The notes: generated from the sequence alone by a model not told the origin. A stretch of DNA of 64,000 bases from JASHPR01 sp963808705 (GCA_963808705.1 CAWEHB010000016.1:992001-1056000); one strand, 5' to 3'; counted from the first letter of the stretch, positions 1 to 10,205 are shown. Numbers and translations are program-made.

Positions 1-206
1 GTCTCCTCCGGCGAGCCGGTCACGGTGATCTCGTTGCCGCGCACGTGGATGTCGGCGCCGAAGGCGCCCTCGATCACGTGCAGCAGCTCGTCCCGGGATC
101 CGAGCAGGCTGACCATCGAGTGGTCGTCGGGAATCACGATCTTGACGCGGGTGCGGCCGTCCGGGGACAGCTCACCGTCGCGCGGATCCGTGGGAGTTTC
201 TGTCAA
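1..206 (-). CDS. phoH: PhoH family ATPase, N-terminal part (partial, runs off the left edge)
   Basis: Minus-strand coding sequence cut by the window edge; only about 68 N-terminal codons are present. The frame from a TTG at 206 reads MTETPTDPRDGELSPDGRTR and continues through VKIVIPDDHSMVSLLGSRDE, the KH-like N-terminal region that precedes the P-loop ATPase domain in actinobacterial PhoH. A GGAAGG ribosome-binding site lies about six bases upstream of the TTG, which decides the start. The ATPase motifs are outside the window. Identity rests on the N-terminal pattern and on position: the usual actinobacterial order is hrcA-dnaJ-rsmE-HIT-phoH-ybeY, and the same genes occur here in that order on this strand. 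The TTG overlaps the TGA that closes the decayed HIT frame. Confidence 0.8.
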   Translation of the reverse strand, partial: MTETPTDPRDGELSPDGRTRVKIVIPDDHSMVSLLGSRDELLHVIEGAFGADIHVRGNEITVTGSPEE

Positions 207-447
207 TGGCCCTTCCCCGCCCGGGCGCGCACCCGGGCCCGCATGCACGCCATGCTATCCGCAGGTCTCATCCGGCGGGTTTCATCCCGGCGGCTAGCCA
301 GATCGGGAATGTGCTGCCGTGGGATGATCAGCACGTGCACCGGGCCTGGGGTTTTATGTCGGGGAATGCGATGGTGCGCTCGCTCTCGAGCACCTGCTTC
401 GCCGGGATCTCCCCCGCCACGACGTCGCAGCAGAGGCAGTCCGCCAC
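203..447 (-). pseudogene. HIT-family hydrolase, frameshifted and C-terminally lost
   Basis: From a GTG at 447 the frame reads MADCLCCDVVAGEIPAKQVL, then ESERTIAFPDIKPQA, the N-terminus of a histidine-triad nucleotide-binding protein. Near 341-350 the frame breaks; one base further on it resumes as PVHVLIIPRQHIPDLA, the next conserved HIT segment. After about position 293 similarity stops, and the C-terminal half carrying the catalytic HxHxH triad is absent. The shifted frame closes with a TGA overlapping the phoH start codon, so the old junction with phoH seems preserved. A single-base sequencing error could explain the frameshift but not the missing triad. I call it a decayed gene. It occupies the HIT slot between rsmE and phoH. 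Confidence 0.72.
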
Positions 448-569
448 GGGGCGATCTTAGCTTGTGGGCGCCGGCCGGGCCGACGACATATATGGTTGCA
501 GTGCCGCGAACTCGCGGCGCACCGTCCTTCTCGTGCACGGCCCGGCAGTTGCTGCCTACGTGCCGTCGC

Positions 570-605
570 CCGGTGCGCTGCCAGGACGTCCGGTGCGCTG
601 CCAGG
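570..605. repeat. Two copies of a 16-bp direct repeat upstream of the sigma gene
   Basis: CCGGTGCGCTGCCAGG occurs at 570-585 and again at 590-605, a 20-bp period, about two helical turns. It lies in the roughly 300-bp gap between the HIT remnant and the sigma factor gene. I see no other gene in 448-749. Direct repeats spaced two turns apart can be regulator sites, but nothing else supports that here. Confidence 0.4.
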
Positions 606-749
606 CGGCAGTCGCGGTAATGCGAACTCAGCACTACATGGGTGTGGGGGCGGTGGGATCCTTCAGACCACGCGGCGCGTGGCAGGCTAGCGCCAAGACT
701 CGGCATGACACCGGGTGAACCTCGCGGCGCGCATGCGCGTCCAATTCAC

Positions 750-1292
750 GTGACCGAAACCCTGGTAGCGGATACCGCCCTGGGCTCGGTTCCGGCCGAC
801 TGGGACGCCGACCGAGCAGTGACCGCGCTGTACAGCACGCATTACCGGTCCTTGGTGCGACTCGCGGCTCTGCTGGTACGAGACGTCGCAACGGCGGAGG
901 AAGTAGTGCAGGACTCGTTCGTCGCGATGCACGGCGGCTGGCGCCGGCTGAGGGACAGCGACAAGGCACTGTCTTACCTCCGGCAGTCGGTGGTGAACCG
1001 GTCCCGCTCTGTCCTACGGCATCGCGTGGTGGTGGACCGGAACGCGCCGAAACCCTCCCCGGACATGCCGAGCGCCGAGCACGGGGCGATCGCCCTGCTG
1101 GAACGCTCGGCCGTGGTCTCCGCGCTGCGCACGCTGCCGCCACGGCAGCGCGAGGCGCTCGTGCTGCGGTACTACGGCGACATGTCCGAGGCTCAGATCG
1201 CCTCTATCATGGGGATTAGCAGGGGAGCGGTCAAAAGCCACACAGCCAGGGCCATGTCCGCCCTGCGCAGCGTGCTGGAGCGTGAAGGATGA
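750..1292 (+). CDS. SigE-family ECF RNA polymerase sigma factor
   Basis: About 180 residues from a GTG at 750; an in-frame ATG at 705 is the alternative, and neither has a clear ribosome-binding site. Sigma region 2 is visible as ALYSTHYRSLVRLAALLVRD followed by ATAEEVVQDSFVAMHGGWRR. Region 4 is LPPRQREALVLRYYGDMSEA followed by a helix-turn-helix IASIMGISRGAVKSHTARAM. This pattern and length fit the actinobacterial SigE-like ECF subfamily, which directs core RNA polymerase to alternative promoters. The stop overlaps the start of the next gene as ATGA, implying translational coupling to a membrane partner. The gene interrupts the phoH-HIT-rsmE order on the opposite strand, so it probably arrived there secondarily. 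Target promoters are unknown. Confidence 0.88.
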   Translation: MTETLVADTALGSVPADWDADRAVTALYSTHYRSLVRLAALLVRDVATAEEVVQDSFVAMHGGWRRLRDSDKALSYLRQSVVNRSRSVLRHRVVVDRNAPKPSPDMPSAEHGAIALLERSAVVSALRTLPPRQREALVLRYYGDMSEAQIASIMGISRGAVKSHTARAMSALRSVLEREG

Positions 1293-2173
1293 CGCACCTC
1301 GAACCCGAGGACATCCTGCGCCGGGCGTTGCATCAGGCAGCCGAGTCGGTGGAGCCGACGACGGACGGCCTGTCCCGGATCCGGACCCGCCTGTCGACTC
1401 CGCGCCCGCTGGCCATCGCCTGGCTGGTGGCGGCCTGGGAAATCGTGAGCCAGTTCGTGATGCTCCGGCTGGAGCCGGCGCTGGCCGCGCTGGCCAGCCG
1501 GCTGAGCCCGGCCCTCCGGGCCGCGGAGATGCACCTGCGTCCCGTGACCGAACGGCTGCAGCCGGTGGCAGACCGGCTGCGTCCGGCGCTTGGCTGGCTG
1601 CTCGCCGCCGTCGCGTGGCTGCGCCGGGCGATCAAGCCGCAGGGCGGCTCCGAGGAGCGCCCGTCCCGTTACGGGTGGGTGCGGCCGGTCATCGCGATGG
1701 CGGTCGTGGTCCTGGTCGCGGTCGGGGGCGGCTTGGCTCTCTCCGGGCTGCCGAGCCAGATCGCACGGGAAGGGCTGAACGTCTTCTCCAGCCAGCCACA
1801 CGGCTCAGGCGGCAGCGCGCGCGCTCCCGGAACGAGCGGCCACGGGCAGAACCTCCCGACACCGAGCGCCACCAGCCGGAGCGGGGCCACGCCGAGCCCC
1901 TCTCCGAGCTGCTCGCCGAAGCCGAAGCCGAAGCCCACGCCGACGCCCACGCCCACGCCCGCGCCGACGCCGACCCAGACGCCGACAACGACGCCGACAA
2001 CGACGCCGCCGACCCCGACGCCGAGCCCGTCCGGCTCGGGCAGCAACCCGACGCCCAGCACCAACCAGGGCACTCAGTCCGCCTCGGCCAGCCAGTCGGC
2101 TCAGCTCAGCGCCGTCTTCGTCACCGGCCAGGCCAGCGAGCAGTCGAACCCGTCTCCGTCCCCGTCGTGCTAG
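1289..2173 (+). CDS. Membrane protein with Pro/Thr/Ser-rich extracellular stalk, coupled to the sigma factor
   Basis: 294 residues, starting by ATGA overlap with the sigma gene. Residues 1-110 are a cytoplasmic, Leu/Ala-rich helical region with repeats such as LRPVTERLQPVADRLRPALG. One transmembrane segment lies at about 133-153 (VIAMAVVVLVAVGGGLALSG). After it comes a low-complexity tail rich in Pro, Thr and Ser, including KPKPKPTPTPTPTPAPTPT, predicted outside the cell. No zinc-binding anti-sigma motif (HxxxCxxC) is present. By position and topology it is likely the sensor or anti-sigma partner of the upstream factor; that is inference. The extreme composition makes homology search unreliable beyond the N-terminal 150 residues. 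Confidence 0.8.
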   Translation: MTHLEPEDILRRALHQAAESVEPTTDGLSRIRTRLSTPRPLAIAWLVAAWEIVSQFVMLRLEPALAALASRLSPALRAAEMHLRPVTERLQPVADRLRPALGWLLAAVAWLRRAIKPQGGSEERPSRYGWVRPVIAMAVVVLVAVGGGLALSGLPSQIAREGLNVFSSQPHGSGGSARAPGTSGHGQNLPTPSATSRSGATPSPSPSCSPKPKPKPTPTPTPTPAPTPTQTPTTTPTTTPPTPTPSPSGSGSNPTPSTNQGTQSASASQSAQLSAVFVTGQASEQSNPSPSPSC

Positions 2174-2203
2174 CCCCCGGCCGCTGAGCCGCGGGTTCCT
2201 CCG

Positions 2204-2224
2204 GCTGGGCCGCTCAGGCCCAGC
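2204..2224. terminator. Bidirectional hairpin between the membrane protein gene and rsmE
   Basis: GCTGGGCC (2204-2211) and GGCCCAGC (2217-2224) form a perfect 8-bp stem with a 5-base loop. It overlaps the rsmE stop codon and lies 30 bp after the convergent membrane protein gene. No U-tract follows, which is common in actinomycetes. Confidence 0.5.
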
Positions 2225-3011
2225 GGGAGGAGCCCGCTAGCGCGACCGCGGCGGCCACCGCGCCGGCCGACGACGACCGCAGTACCGTCGGGCCCAGCCG
2301 GGCGGCTACCGCCCCGGCCCGCGCCAGGGCGCCGGCTTCCGCCGGGCTCACCCCGCCTTCCGGCCCCACGATCACGACGATCTCGCCCCGGTCCGGCATG
2401 CGGATGCCGCCCAGCGCGGCCGGCGCCCCGGGGTCAAGGAGGACCGCCAGCGCTGCCGCGCCCACCCGGCGCGCGATGGCCGGCGTGGCCTCCGGCCCCG
2501 TCACCTCGGGGATCCAGGCCCGGCGGGCCTGCTTGGCCGCCTCCCGGGCCGTCGCCTGCCAGCGCGCCAGCGCCTTGCCCGCCCGGTCAGCGCGCCACCG
2601 GGCCACGCAGCGCTCGGCCTGCCAGGCGACCACGGCGTCCACGCCTACCTCGGTCATGATCTCGACGGCGAGCTCCCCGCGGTCACCCTTGGGGATGGCC
2701 TGGACCACCACGATCCTCGGCTCGGCCGCGGGCTCGGCGCGGGTAGCCAGCACCGCGAGCTCGATCACGCCCGGCCGGACACCGGTCACCACGCACTCAG
2801 CGACCGTGCCCGCCCCGTCGGTGACGTCGGCCCGCTCGCCGGCGGACAGCCGGCGGACCGTCGCCGCGTGGCGGCCCTCCGCCCCGGAGAGCACGATCGA
2901 GCCGCGCTCCAGGTCGGCGCGGCTGGCCAGGAAGACCGGCGGTCTCGTATTGCTTCGCGCCGTTTTGCTATGCGCCTCCGGGCCCCCGCCCACCTCCCCC
3001 GCCCCCTTCAC
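2214..3011 (-). CDS. rsmE: 16S rRNA (uracil(1498)-N3)-methyltransferase RsmE
   Basis: 265 residues from a GTG at 3011, preceded by GGGAAGG seven bases upstream; a longer start at 3068 is possible but adds low-complexity residues. The core begins PPVFLASRADLERGSIVLSG. SPOUT methyltransferase features are present: EIMTEVGVDAVVAWQAERCV, IVGPEGGVSPAEAGAL, and the knot segment LGPTVLRSSSAGAVAAAVAL. RsmE transfers a methyl group from SAM to U1498 of 16S rRNA in the 30S subunit. It follows dnaJ on the same strand, 101 bp downstream, as in the usual actinobacterial hrcA-dnaJ-rsmE order, and is probably part of that transcript. Confidence 0.9.
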   Translation of the reverse strand: MKGAGEVGGGPEAHSKTARSNTRPPVFLASRADLERGSIVLSGAEGRHAATVRRLSAGERADVTDGAGTVAECVVTGVRPGVIELAVLATRAEPAAEPRIVVVQAIPKGDRGELAVEIMTEVGVDAVVAWQAERCVARWRADRAGKALARWQATAREAAKQARRAWIPEVTGPEATPAIARRVGAAALAVLLDPGAPAALGGIRMPDRGEIVVIVGPEGGVSPAEAGALARAGAVAARLGPTVLRSSSAGAVAAAVALAGSSRWA

Positions 3012-3112
3012 TGCGCCGCCTTCCCTCGTCGCTCGTTCGCCTTCGGCTCCTGCCACCCGCCTCCCCATCCCCCTTCACGGGCGGCACCGCGCCCTCTGGC
3101 GCGTGGCGCGCG

Positions 3113-4249
3113 TCAGCGGCCGTTGAACGCGTCGCGCAGCCGGGAGAAGAAGCCATGCTGACCCGGCGCGAACCGGCCGGGCGGTGACTCCTCGCCGCGC
3201 AGCCGGGCCAGCTCGCGCAGCAGCGTCTCCTGGTCCGGCTCGAGCTTCGACGGCGTCTCCACGGTCACGTGGATGAGCAGGTCGCCGCGGCCGGAGGCGT
3301 TCAGGTGGGCCGTGCCCTGGCCGTACAGCGGGATCGCCTGGCCGGACTGGGTGCCGGGCCGGATGTCCACGTCGGCCGGGCCGTCCAGGGTCTGCACCTT
3401 CAGGGTCGCCCCGAGCGCCGCGGCCGTCATCGGGATCGTCACCGTGCAGTGCAGGTCATCCCCCTGGCGCTCGAAGATGGCGTGCGGCCGCTGCACAACC
3501 TCGAGGAAGAGGTCCCCGGCCGGCCCGCCGCCCGGGCCGGTCTCGCCCTCCCCGGCCAGCTGGATGTGGGTCCCGTCCTCCACCCCGGCCGGAATCCGTA
3601 CCTTGATGGTGCGACGGGTCCGGACCCGCCCCTCGGCGTCGCACTCCGGGCATGGCCTGCGGATCACCGTGCCGAACCCGCCGCAGCCCGGGCACGGCCG
3701 GGTCGCCATCACCTGGCCGAGGAACGACCGGGTCACCTGGCTCACCTCGCCGCGCCCGTTGCACACGTCGCAGGTTTCCGGGTGGCTGCCCGGCGCCGTG
3801 CCCTCGCCCGAGCAGTTCGGGCAGACGACCGCGGTGTCCACCACCAGGTCCCTGGTCGTCCCGAAGGCGCACTCGGCGAGGTCGAGCTCGACCCGGATCG
3901 TCGCGTTCCGGCCGCGCCGCGCCCGGCTCCGCGGCCCGCGGCTGCTCGCCCCGGTGCCGAAGAAGGCGTCCATGATGTCGCTGAACGGGAACCCGGGCCC
4001 GAAGCCGCCCGCGCCCGCTCCCGCCTGGGCGAAGGGGTCGGCGCCCAGGTCGTACATCTGCCGCTTGCCGGGGTCGGAGAGTACCTCGTAGGCCTGATTG
4101 ATCTCCTTGAACCGCTCCTGGGTCTGCGGATCAGGGTTGACGTCGGGATGCAGTTCCCGGGCCAGCCGACGGTAGGCCTTCTTGATCTCGTCGGGATCGG
4201 CGTCGCGCCTGACCCCGAGGACGCCGTAGTAGTCGTTCGCCACGCGCAT
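3113..4249 (-). CDS. dnaJ: Chaperone DnaJ (Hsp40, DnaJ2 type)
   Basis: 378 residues, full length. The J domain is at residues 6-70 with the HPD tripeptide at 34-36, which stimulates DnaK ATPase. A Gly/Phe region follows (about 70-100). The zinc-finger domain has four CxxCxGxG-type repeats with cysteines at 143/146, 160/163, 186/189 and 200/203; the fourth is CPECDAEG. Two C-terminal substrate-binding beta domains follow. It delivers unfolded clients to DnaK, which is encoded elsewhere. It starts three bases after the hrcA stop, so both are co-transcribed and controlled by the CIRCE element upstream of hrcA. Actinobacteria usually have two dnaJ genes; this is the hrcA-linked one. Confidence 0.96.
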   Translation of the reverse strand: MRVANDYYGVLGVRRDADPDEIKKAYRRLARELHPDVNPDPQTQERFKEINQAYEVLSDPGKRQMYDLGADPFAQAGAGAGGFGPGFPFSDIMDAFFGTGASSRGPRSRARRGRNATIRVELDLAECAFGTTRDLVVDTAVVCPNCSGEGTAPGSHPETCDVCNGRGEVSQVTRSFLGQVMATRPCPGCGGFGTVIRRPCPECDAEGRVRTRRTIKVRIPAGVEDGTHIQLAGEGETGPGGGPAGDLFLEVVQRPHAIFERQGDDLHCTVTIPMTAAALGATLKVQTLDGPADVDIRPGTQSGQAIPLYGQGTAHLNASGRGDLLIHVTVETPSKLEPDQETLLRELARLRGEESPPGRFAPGQHGFFSRLRDAFNGR

Positions 4250-4252
4250 CCC

Positions 4253-5272
4253 CTATGACTCCGCCAGGATCTGACCCACGTACCGTGCCACCGCGCGCAC
4301 CGCTCCCATCGCCGTCGGGTAATCCATCCGTGTCGGGCCGAGCACGCCCAGCTTCGCCAGCGCCTGATCGCCCGAGCCGTAGCCCGATGCCACCAGGGAG
4401 GTACTCTGCAGGCCCTGTACCTCGTTCTCTGAACCGATCCTGACCGTCAGCGATTCCTGGTCCCCGGACTCGCCGAGCAGCCGGATGAGCACCACCTGCT
4501 CCTCGAGCGCCTCGAGGACCTCGTGCAGCCCCTGGGCGAAGTCGGCCGGGGTCAGGTTGGCCGCGCCGCCGACCACGACCCTCTCCTCGTGCCGCTCCAC
4601 CAGCGTCTCCAGGATCACCGAGAACACGGCGGCCGCGTTCGCGCGCTCGGCCGGAGTTACCCGGTCAGGAAGCTCGGCGACCACCGTCGCCACCTCCGTC
4701 AGCCTGCGCCCGTCGAGGCATGCGTTGAGCACCGCCCGCAGCTGGGTGATCGATTCCTCGTCGATCATGCCAGGCAGGTCGACCGAGCGCTGCTCCACCC
4801 GCCCCGTGTCGGTGATCAGCACCAGCAGGAGCCGCCGTTCGGTCAGCGGCACGAGCTCGATGTGGCGCACCGCGGACCTGGTGAGCGACGGGTACTGAAC
4901 CACCGCCACCTGGCGGGTCAGCTGCGCGAGCAGCCGCACGGTCCGCATCACCACGTCATCGAGGTCATAGGCGCGGGCCAGGAACGTCTCGATGGCGCGG
5001 CGCTCCGCGGCCGAGAACGGCCTGACCCCGGACAGCCGGTCCACGAACAGCCGGTATCCCTTGTCCGTGGGCACGCGGCCCGCGCTCGTGTGCGGCTGCA
5101 CGATGAAGCCCTGCTCTTCGAGCACGGCCATATCATTGCGGATGGTCGCCGGGGAGACGTCCAGACTGTGCCGGTCGACGAGGGCCTTCGAGCCAACCGG
5201 CTCGTTAGTGGACACGTAGTCCTCGACGATGGCGCGCAGCACCGCCAGCTTCCGGTCGTCGAGCACGCTCAC
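4253..5272 (-). CDS. hrcA: Heat-inducible transcription repressor HrcA
   Basis: 339 residues from a GTG at 5272. The N-terminal winged helix includes LDVSPATIRNDMAVLEEQGF followed by IVQPHTSAGRVPTDKGYR, characteristic of HrcA. The C-terminal GAF-like domain carries GSENEVQGLQSTSLVASGYG. HrcA binds CIRCE and represses heat-shock genes, with GroEL-dependent folding giving feedback in studied species. A CIRCE-type inverted repeat lies 4-31 bases upstream of its own start, so autoregulation is expected. A second GTG two codons downstream is an alternative start; AGGGAG lies directly before the first. Confidence 0.96.
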   Translation of the reverse strand: MSVLDDRKLAVLRAIVEDYVSTNEPVGSKALVDRHSLDVSPATIRNDMAVLEEQGFIVQPHTSAGRVPTDKGYRLFVDRLSGVRPFSAAERRAIETFLARAYDLDDVVMRTVRLLAQLTRQVAVVQYPSLTRSAVRHIELVPLTERRLLLVLITDTGRVEQRSVDLPGMIDEESITQLRAVLNACLDGRRLTEVATVVAELPDRVTPAERANAAAVFSVILETLVERHEERVVVGGAANLTPADFAQGLHEVLEALEEQVVLIRLLGESGDQESLTVRIGSENEVQGLQSTSLVASGYGSGDQALAKLGVLGPTRMDYPTAMGAVRAVARYVGQILAES

Positions 5273-5276
5273 CTCC

Positions 5277-5303
5277 CTGGCACTCCGATATCACGAGTGC
5301 CAA
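5277..5303. promoter_or_regulatory. CIRCE operator (HrcA site)
   Basis: CTGGCACTC at 5277-5285, a nine-base spacer, then GAGTGCCAA at 5295-5303. The CIRCE consensus is TTAGCACTC-N9-GAGTGCTAA; the spacing is exact and 14 of 18 arm positions match. It sits in the 5' leader of hrcA, just outside the ribosome-binding region, as expected for autoregulation of hrcA-dnaJ. Confidence 0.9.
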
Positions 5304-5413
5304 GTCTATGGCGGGAAGGATACTGGGATGGAGCACGAACGTCACGACCGTGCTCGAAGCAGTCACATCCATTGTCTAGCGTGATAGCGAGAAAGGGGGA
5401 CATTGGCGGTCTC

Positions 5414-6124
5414 ATGACCACCAATCCATCGCAGCCGGCACCGGAACGGCCAGCGTCCGTGCCGACCTCGTCGGAGCCTCTGGACGCTCTTCCCGCTCGT
5501 GAAGACGGCCCTGGCCCGGCCGAGCAGCGGCCGCAGGAGCGCCGGCCCGCCGACGTGCCGGAGAGCCGGCCAGGCCCGGGCCGGTGGCAGGCAGCGCGGG
5601 CGCCGTGGCCGGCCCCGGTCGCCGGCCAGTCCACCGCCGCCGCCGAGCGGGGGACCGGGGAGCAGGCCCGGGTCATCGCGCCGGAACGCGCCGAGCCTGC
5701 CGCCCGTCCCGCGGCTCCCGCCAGCCCGCCGGGAGCGCCGGCGGGCGACCGCCGCCTGGCCGTCGGCCCGGAGGCGGACGACCACCGCCTAGCCATGCTC
5801 AGCTACCTTGGTGTGCCCTTCCTCGGCCCCGTGATCCCGCTGGTCATCTACCTGATCAAGAAGCGGGCATCGCCCTTCGTCCGCTATCACGCGGCCCAGG
5901 CGCTGAACCTGTCGATCACCGCGCTGCTCTACACGATCTGCGTCCTGATCCTGGGCACGATGCTGGCGCTGGACAGCATCGTCTTCGCCCTCATCGTCGG
6001 GGTAACGCTGGCCGCCGCGCTATGGCTGGCCACCCTGGCCTACGTGATAATGGCCGGCTCCAAGGCCAACCGGGGCCGCCGCTACCGGATCCCCGGCTGG
6101 CTCTGCGCCACCATCGTGCACTAG
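5414..6124 (+). CDS. DUF4870 family membrane protein with Pro-rich N-terminus
   Basis: About 236 residues from an ATG at 5414; a purine-rich GAAAGGGGGA lies 15 bases upstream, rather far. Residues 1-115 are disordered, rich in Pro, Ala, Arg and Glu. The C-terminal 110 residues form a DUF4870/TIC20-like domain: HRLAMLSYLGVPFLGPVIPL, a charged turn KKRASPFVRYHAAQALNLS, then two more membrane segments ending LAYVIMAGSKANRGRRYRIP. The motif with a conserved HxAQALN is typical of the family. It is divergent from hrcA and shares the CIRCE-containing intergenic region, but there is no evidence that it is heat controlled. Function unknown. Confidence 0.85.
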   Translation: MTTNPSQPAPERPASVPTSSEPLDALPAREDGPGPAEQRPQERRPADVPESRPGPGRWQAARAPWPAPVAGQSTAAAERGTGEQARVIAPERAEPAARPAAPASPPGAPAGDRRLAVGPEADDHRLAMLSYLGVPFLGPVIPLVIYLIKKRASPFVRYHAAQALNLSITALLYTICVLILGTMLALDSIVFALIVGVTLAAALWLATLAYVIMAGSKANRGRRYRIPGWLCATIVH

Positions 6125-6135
6125 TATCGCCTGCC

Positions 6136-6160
6136 GCCCGGGCTGCGGACGGCCCCGGGC
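6136..6160. terminator. Hairpin between convergent DUF4870 gene and hemW
   Basis: GCCCGGG (6136-6142) pairs with CCCGGGC (6154-6160) in the 38-bp gap between two converging genes. It is a plausible bidirectional terminator without a U-tract. Confidence 0.4.
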
Positions 6161-6162
6161 TC

Positions 6163-7386
6163 TCAGTCGGTCAGGCCGCGGATCACGGCATCGGCCAGCA
6201 GCCTGCCCGGCGGCGTCAGGACCACCCGTCCCGCGGCGTGCGCGGCGGGCTCCGCGAGCCCGTCGCCGACCGCGGCGGCTGCGGCGGCGCGCCCGGCCGG
6301 CGCCAGCTCGTCCACCGGGCAGCCGGACGCCAGCCGGGTCAGCAGCATGATCCGCTCGGTCTGCCGCTCGGCCGGGGACAGGATCTCCCGGGCCTGCCCC
6401 GGGCTGACGCCCGCGGCGATGCGGGCCGCGTAGGCGGCCGGGTGCCGCACGTTCCACCACCGGGTCCCGCCGACGTGGCTGTGCGCGCCGGGGCCGACGC
6501 CCCACCAGTCGCCGCCGGTCCAGTAGAGCAGGTTGTGCCGGCACATCGCGTCCGGCGACGCCGCCCAGTTGGAGATCTCGTACCAGCGCAGGCCGGCCGC
6601 GGCCAGCAGCTCATCGGCGGCCAGGTACCGGTCGGCCATCGCGTCATCGTCCGGCGCGGCCAGCTCGCCGCGGCCGATCCTGGCCGCCAGCCGGGTGCCC
6701 TGCTCCACGATCAGCGCGTAGCCGGAGACGTGGTCGGGCCCGGCGGACACGGCGCTGCGCAGCGAGGCGAGCCAGTCCTCGCCGGTCTCCCCCGGGGTCC
6801 CGTAGATCAGGTCCAGGCTGACGTGCTCGAACCCGGCCGCGCGGGCCCACGCGACACAACGTTCCGGCCGTCCCGGCTCATGCTTGCGGTCCAGAACGCT
6901 CAGCACGCGGCTCACCGCGCTCTGCATGCCGATCGAGATCCGGGTGAAGCCGCTCGCCCGCAGCTCAGCCAGGGACCGCTGGCCGATGCTCTCCGGGTTC
7001 GCCTCGGCGGTCACCTCGGCCCCGGGGGCGAGGCCGAACTCGCCGTCGATCGCGGCCAGGATCGCGGCCAGATCGGCGGGCGGCAGCAGCGTCGGGGTCC
7101 CGCCGCCGAAGAACACCGAGCCGACCGGGGCCGCGGCGCGGCCGAGCACGCGGCGCGCCAGCCGGATCTCGCGGATCGCCTGGCCCGCGTAGGTGTCCCG
7201 GGTGACGCCGGGTCCCAGCTCGGCGGCGGTGTAGGTGTTGAAGTCGCAGTAGCCGCAGCGGGCCGCGCAGAACGGCACGTGCACGTACACGCCGAACGGG
7301 CGCTGGCCCAGCCCGGCCAGGGCGGCGGGCGGCAGCGCGGCATCGGCGGGGACGGGCTCGCCGTCCGGCGGCGGGCCGGGGGTCAC
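6163..7386 (-). CDS. hemW: HemW-like radical SAM protein (coproporphyrinogen III oxidase family)
   Basis: 407 residues from a GTG at 7386. The radical SAM motif is YVHVPFCAARCGYCDF with the 4Fe-4S cysteines at residues 40, 44 and 47, followed by the HemW-type fourth aromatic/Asn-Thr-Tyr segment. GGGTPTLLPPADLAAIL and IYGTPGETGEDW are family motifs, and the C-terminal HemN domain (about 290-400) is present. Actinobacterial HemW proteins are heme chaperones rather than true oxygen-independent CPO enzymes; the sequence alone does not prove which applies. Gene order lepA-hemW-hrcA is conserved in actinomycetes, although here a DUF1707 gene sits between lepA and hemW. Confidence 0.92.
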   Translation of the reverse strand: MTPGPPPDGEPVPADAALPPAALAGLGQRPFGVYVHVPFCAARCGYCDFNTYTAAELGPGVTRDTYAGQAIREIRLARRVLGRAAAPVGSVFFGGGTPTLLPPADLAAILAAIDGEFGLAPGAEVTAEANPESIGQRSLAELRASGFTRISIGMQSAVSRVLSVLDRKHEPGRPERCVAWARAAGFEHVSLDLIYGTPGETGEDWLASLRSAVSAGPDHVSGYALIVEQGTRLAARIGRGELAAPDDDAMADRYLAADELLAAAGLRWYEISNWAASPDAMCRHNLLYWTGGDWWGVGPGAHSHVGGTRWWNVRHPAAYAARIAAGVSPGQAREILSPAERQTERIMLLTRLASGCPVDELAPAGRAAAAAAVGDGLAEPAAHAAGRVVLTPPGRLLADAVIRGLTD

Positions 7387-7501
7387 ACCGGAACCGTAGC
7401 CTGGGTCCCGGCACAGGTCGAACCGTGGCCGACGGCCGCCGCGGCCCCCGGACCCCACGGCGCGAGTTAAGCTGGCGGCAACGGTGGGCTGGAGGTACCT
7501 G

Positions 7502-8044
7502 ATGACGATGAGGCCCGGGTACGGGATTCCCGCTTGGGGCGACCCGAGGGGCGCGGGGCACCTGCGGGCGTCCACCGCGGACCGGGAACGTGCCATCGAC
7601 GTGCTCAAGGCCGGCTTCGCCGAGGGCAGGCTGACCAAGGACGAGTACGACGCCCGCGTCTCGGCGGCCTACGCCGCGCGCACCTACGCGGACCTGGCCG
7701 TGGTCACGGCCGACCTGCCCGGGGGCCAGGTCATGGCGCCGGTCCCGGTCCCGCACTGGCACCCGGTGATGCCCGCGCCCAGGACCAACCCGCTGGCGAT
7801 CGCGTCGCTGGTGTTCGGCCTGTTGCAGCCGTTCACCGGCGGCCTGACCATGATCCCGGCCGTGGTCCTCGGCCACGTGGCCCACAGCCAGATCCGGCGT
7901 ACCGGGGAGCGGGGCGGCGCGCTGGCCACGGCCGGCCTGGTGCTCGGCTGGATCGGGATCAGCGTCGTGGTGCTGGTGATCCTGGTCGTCATGATCGTCG
8001 CCAGGCACGCCGGGGCCGCGGCCCCGGGGCCCGGCGGTCCCTGA
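7502..8044 (+). CDS. DUF1707/DUF4190 domain membrane protein
   Basis: 180 residues from the ATG at 7502, chosen because GGAGGT lies five bases upstream; a GTG at 7484 lacks this. The N-terminal SHOCT-like DUF1707 domain reads LRASTADRERAIDVLKAGFA followed by EGRLTKDEYDARVSAAYAAR. A linker rich in Pro follows. The C-terminal DUF4190 domain has two membrane segments: LAIASLVFGLLQPFTGGLTM and TAGLVLGWIGISVVVLVILV. Such proteins are widespread in actinomycetes and often of unknown role. It is convergent with lepA (35-bp gap) and divergent from hemW. Confidence 0.88.
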   Translation: MTMRPGYGIPAWGDPRGAGHLRASTADRERAIDVLKAGFAEGRLTKDEYDARVSAAYAARTYADLAVVTADLPGGQVMAPVPVPHWHPVMPAPRTNPLAIASLVFGLLQPFTGGLTMIPAVVLGHVAHSQIRRTGERGGALATAGLVLGWIGISVVVLVILVVMIVARHAGAAAPGPGGP

Positions 8045-8078
8045 CCGGGCCCGGCCGCTGGGAGCCGCTGGAAGCCGC

Positions 8079-10028
<1,950 letters not shown>

Positions 10029-10205
10029 CCCGGTGGTAGTCGCGCTAGACGCCGTCTATGCTCCCACGTCAGCCGGAGTGCCGAGGCCAGCAGCCGAGCC
10101 AGGCGCCTCCCGGGCCCGGCCCGCCGACCGCCTCACGCGAGCAGCAAGCCGCGGCCAGACCGCCGTCCTTTTCGGCCCCGTGCCCCTTTAGTGGGGCAGC
10201 CCGGT

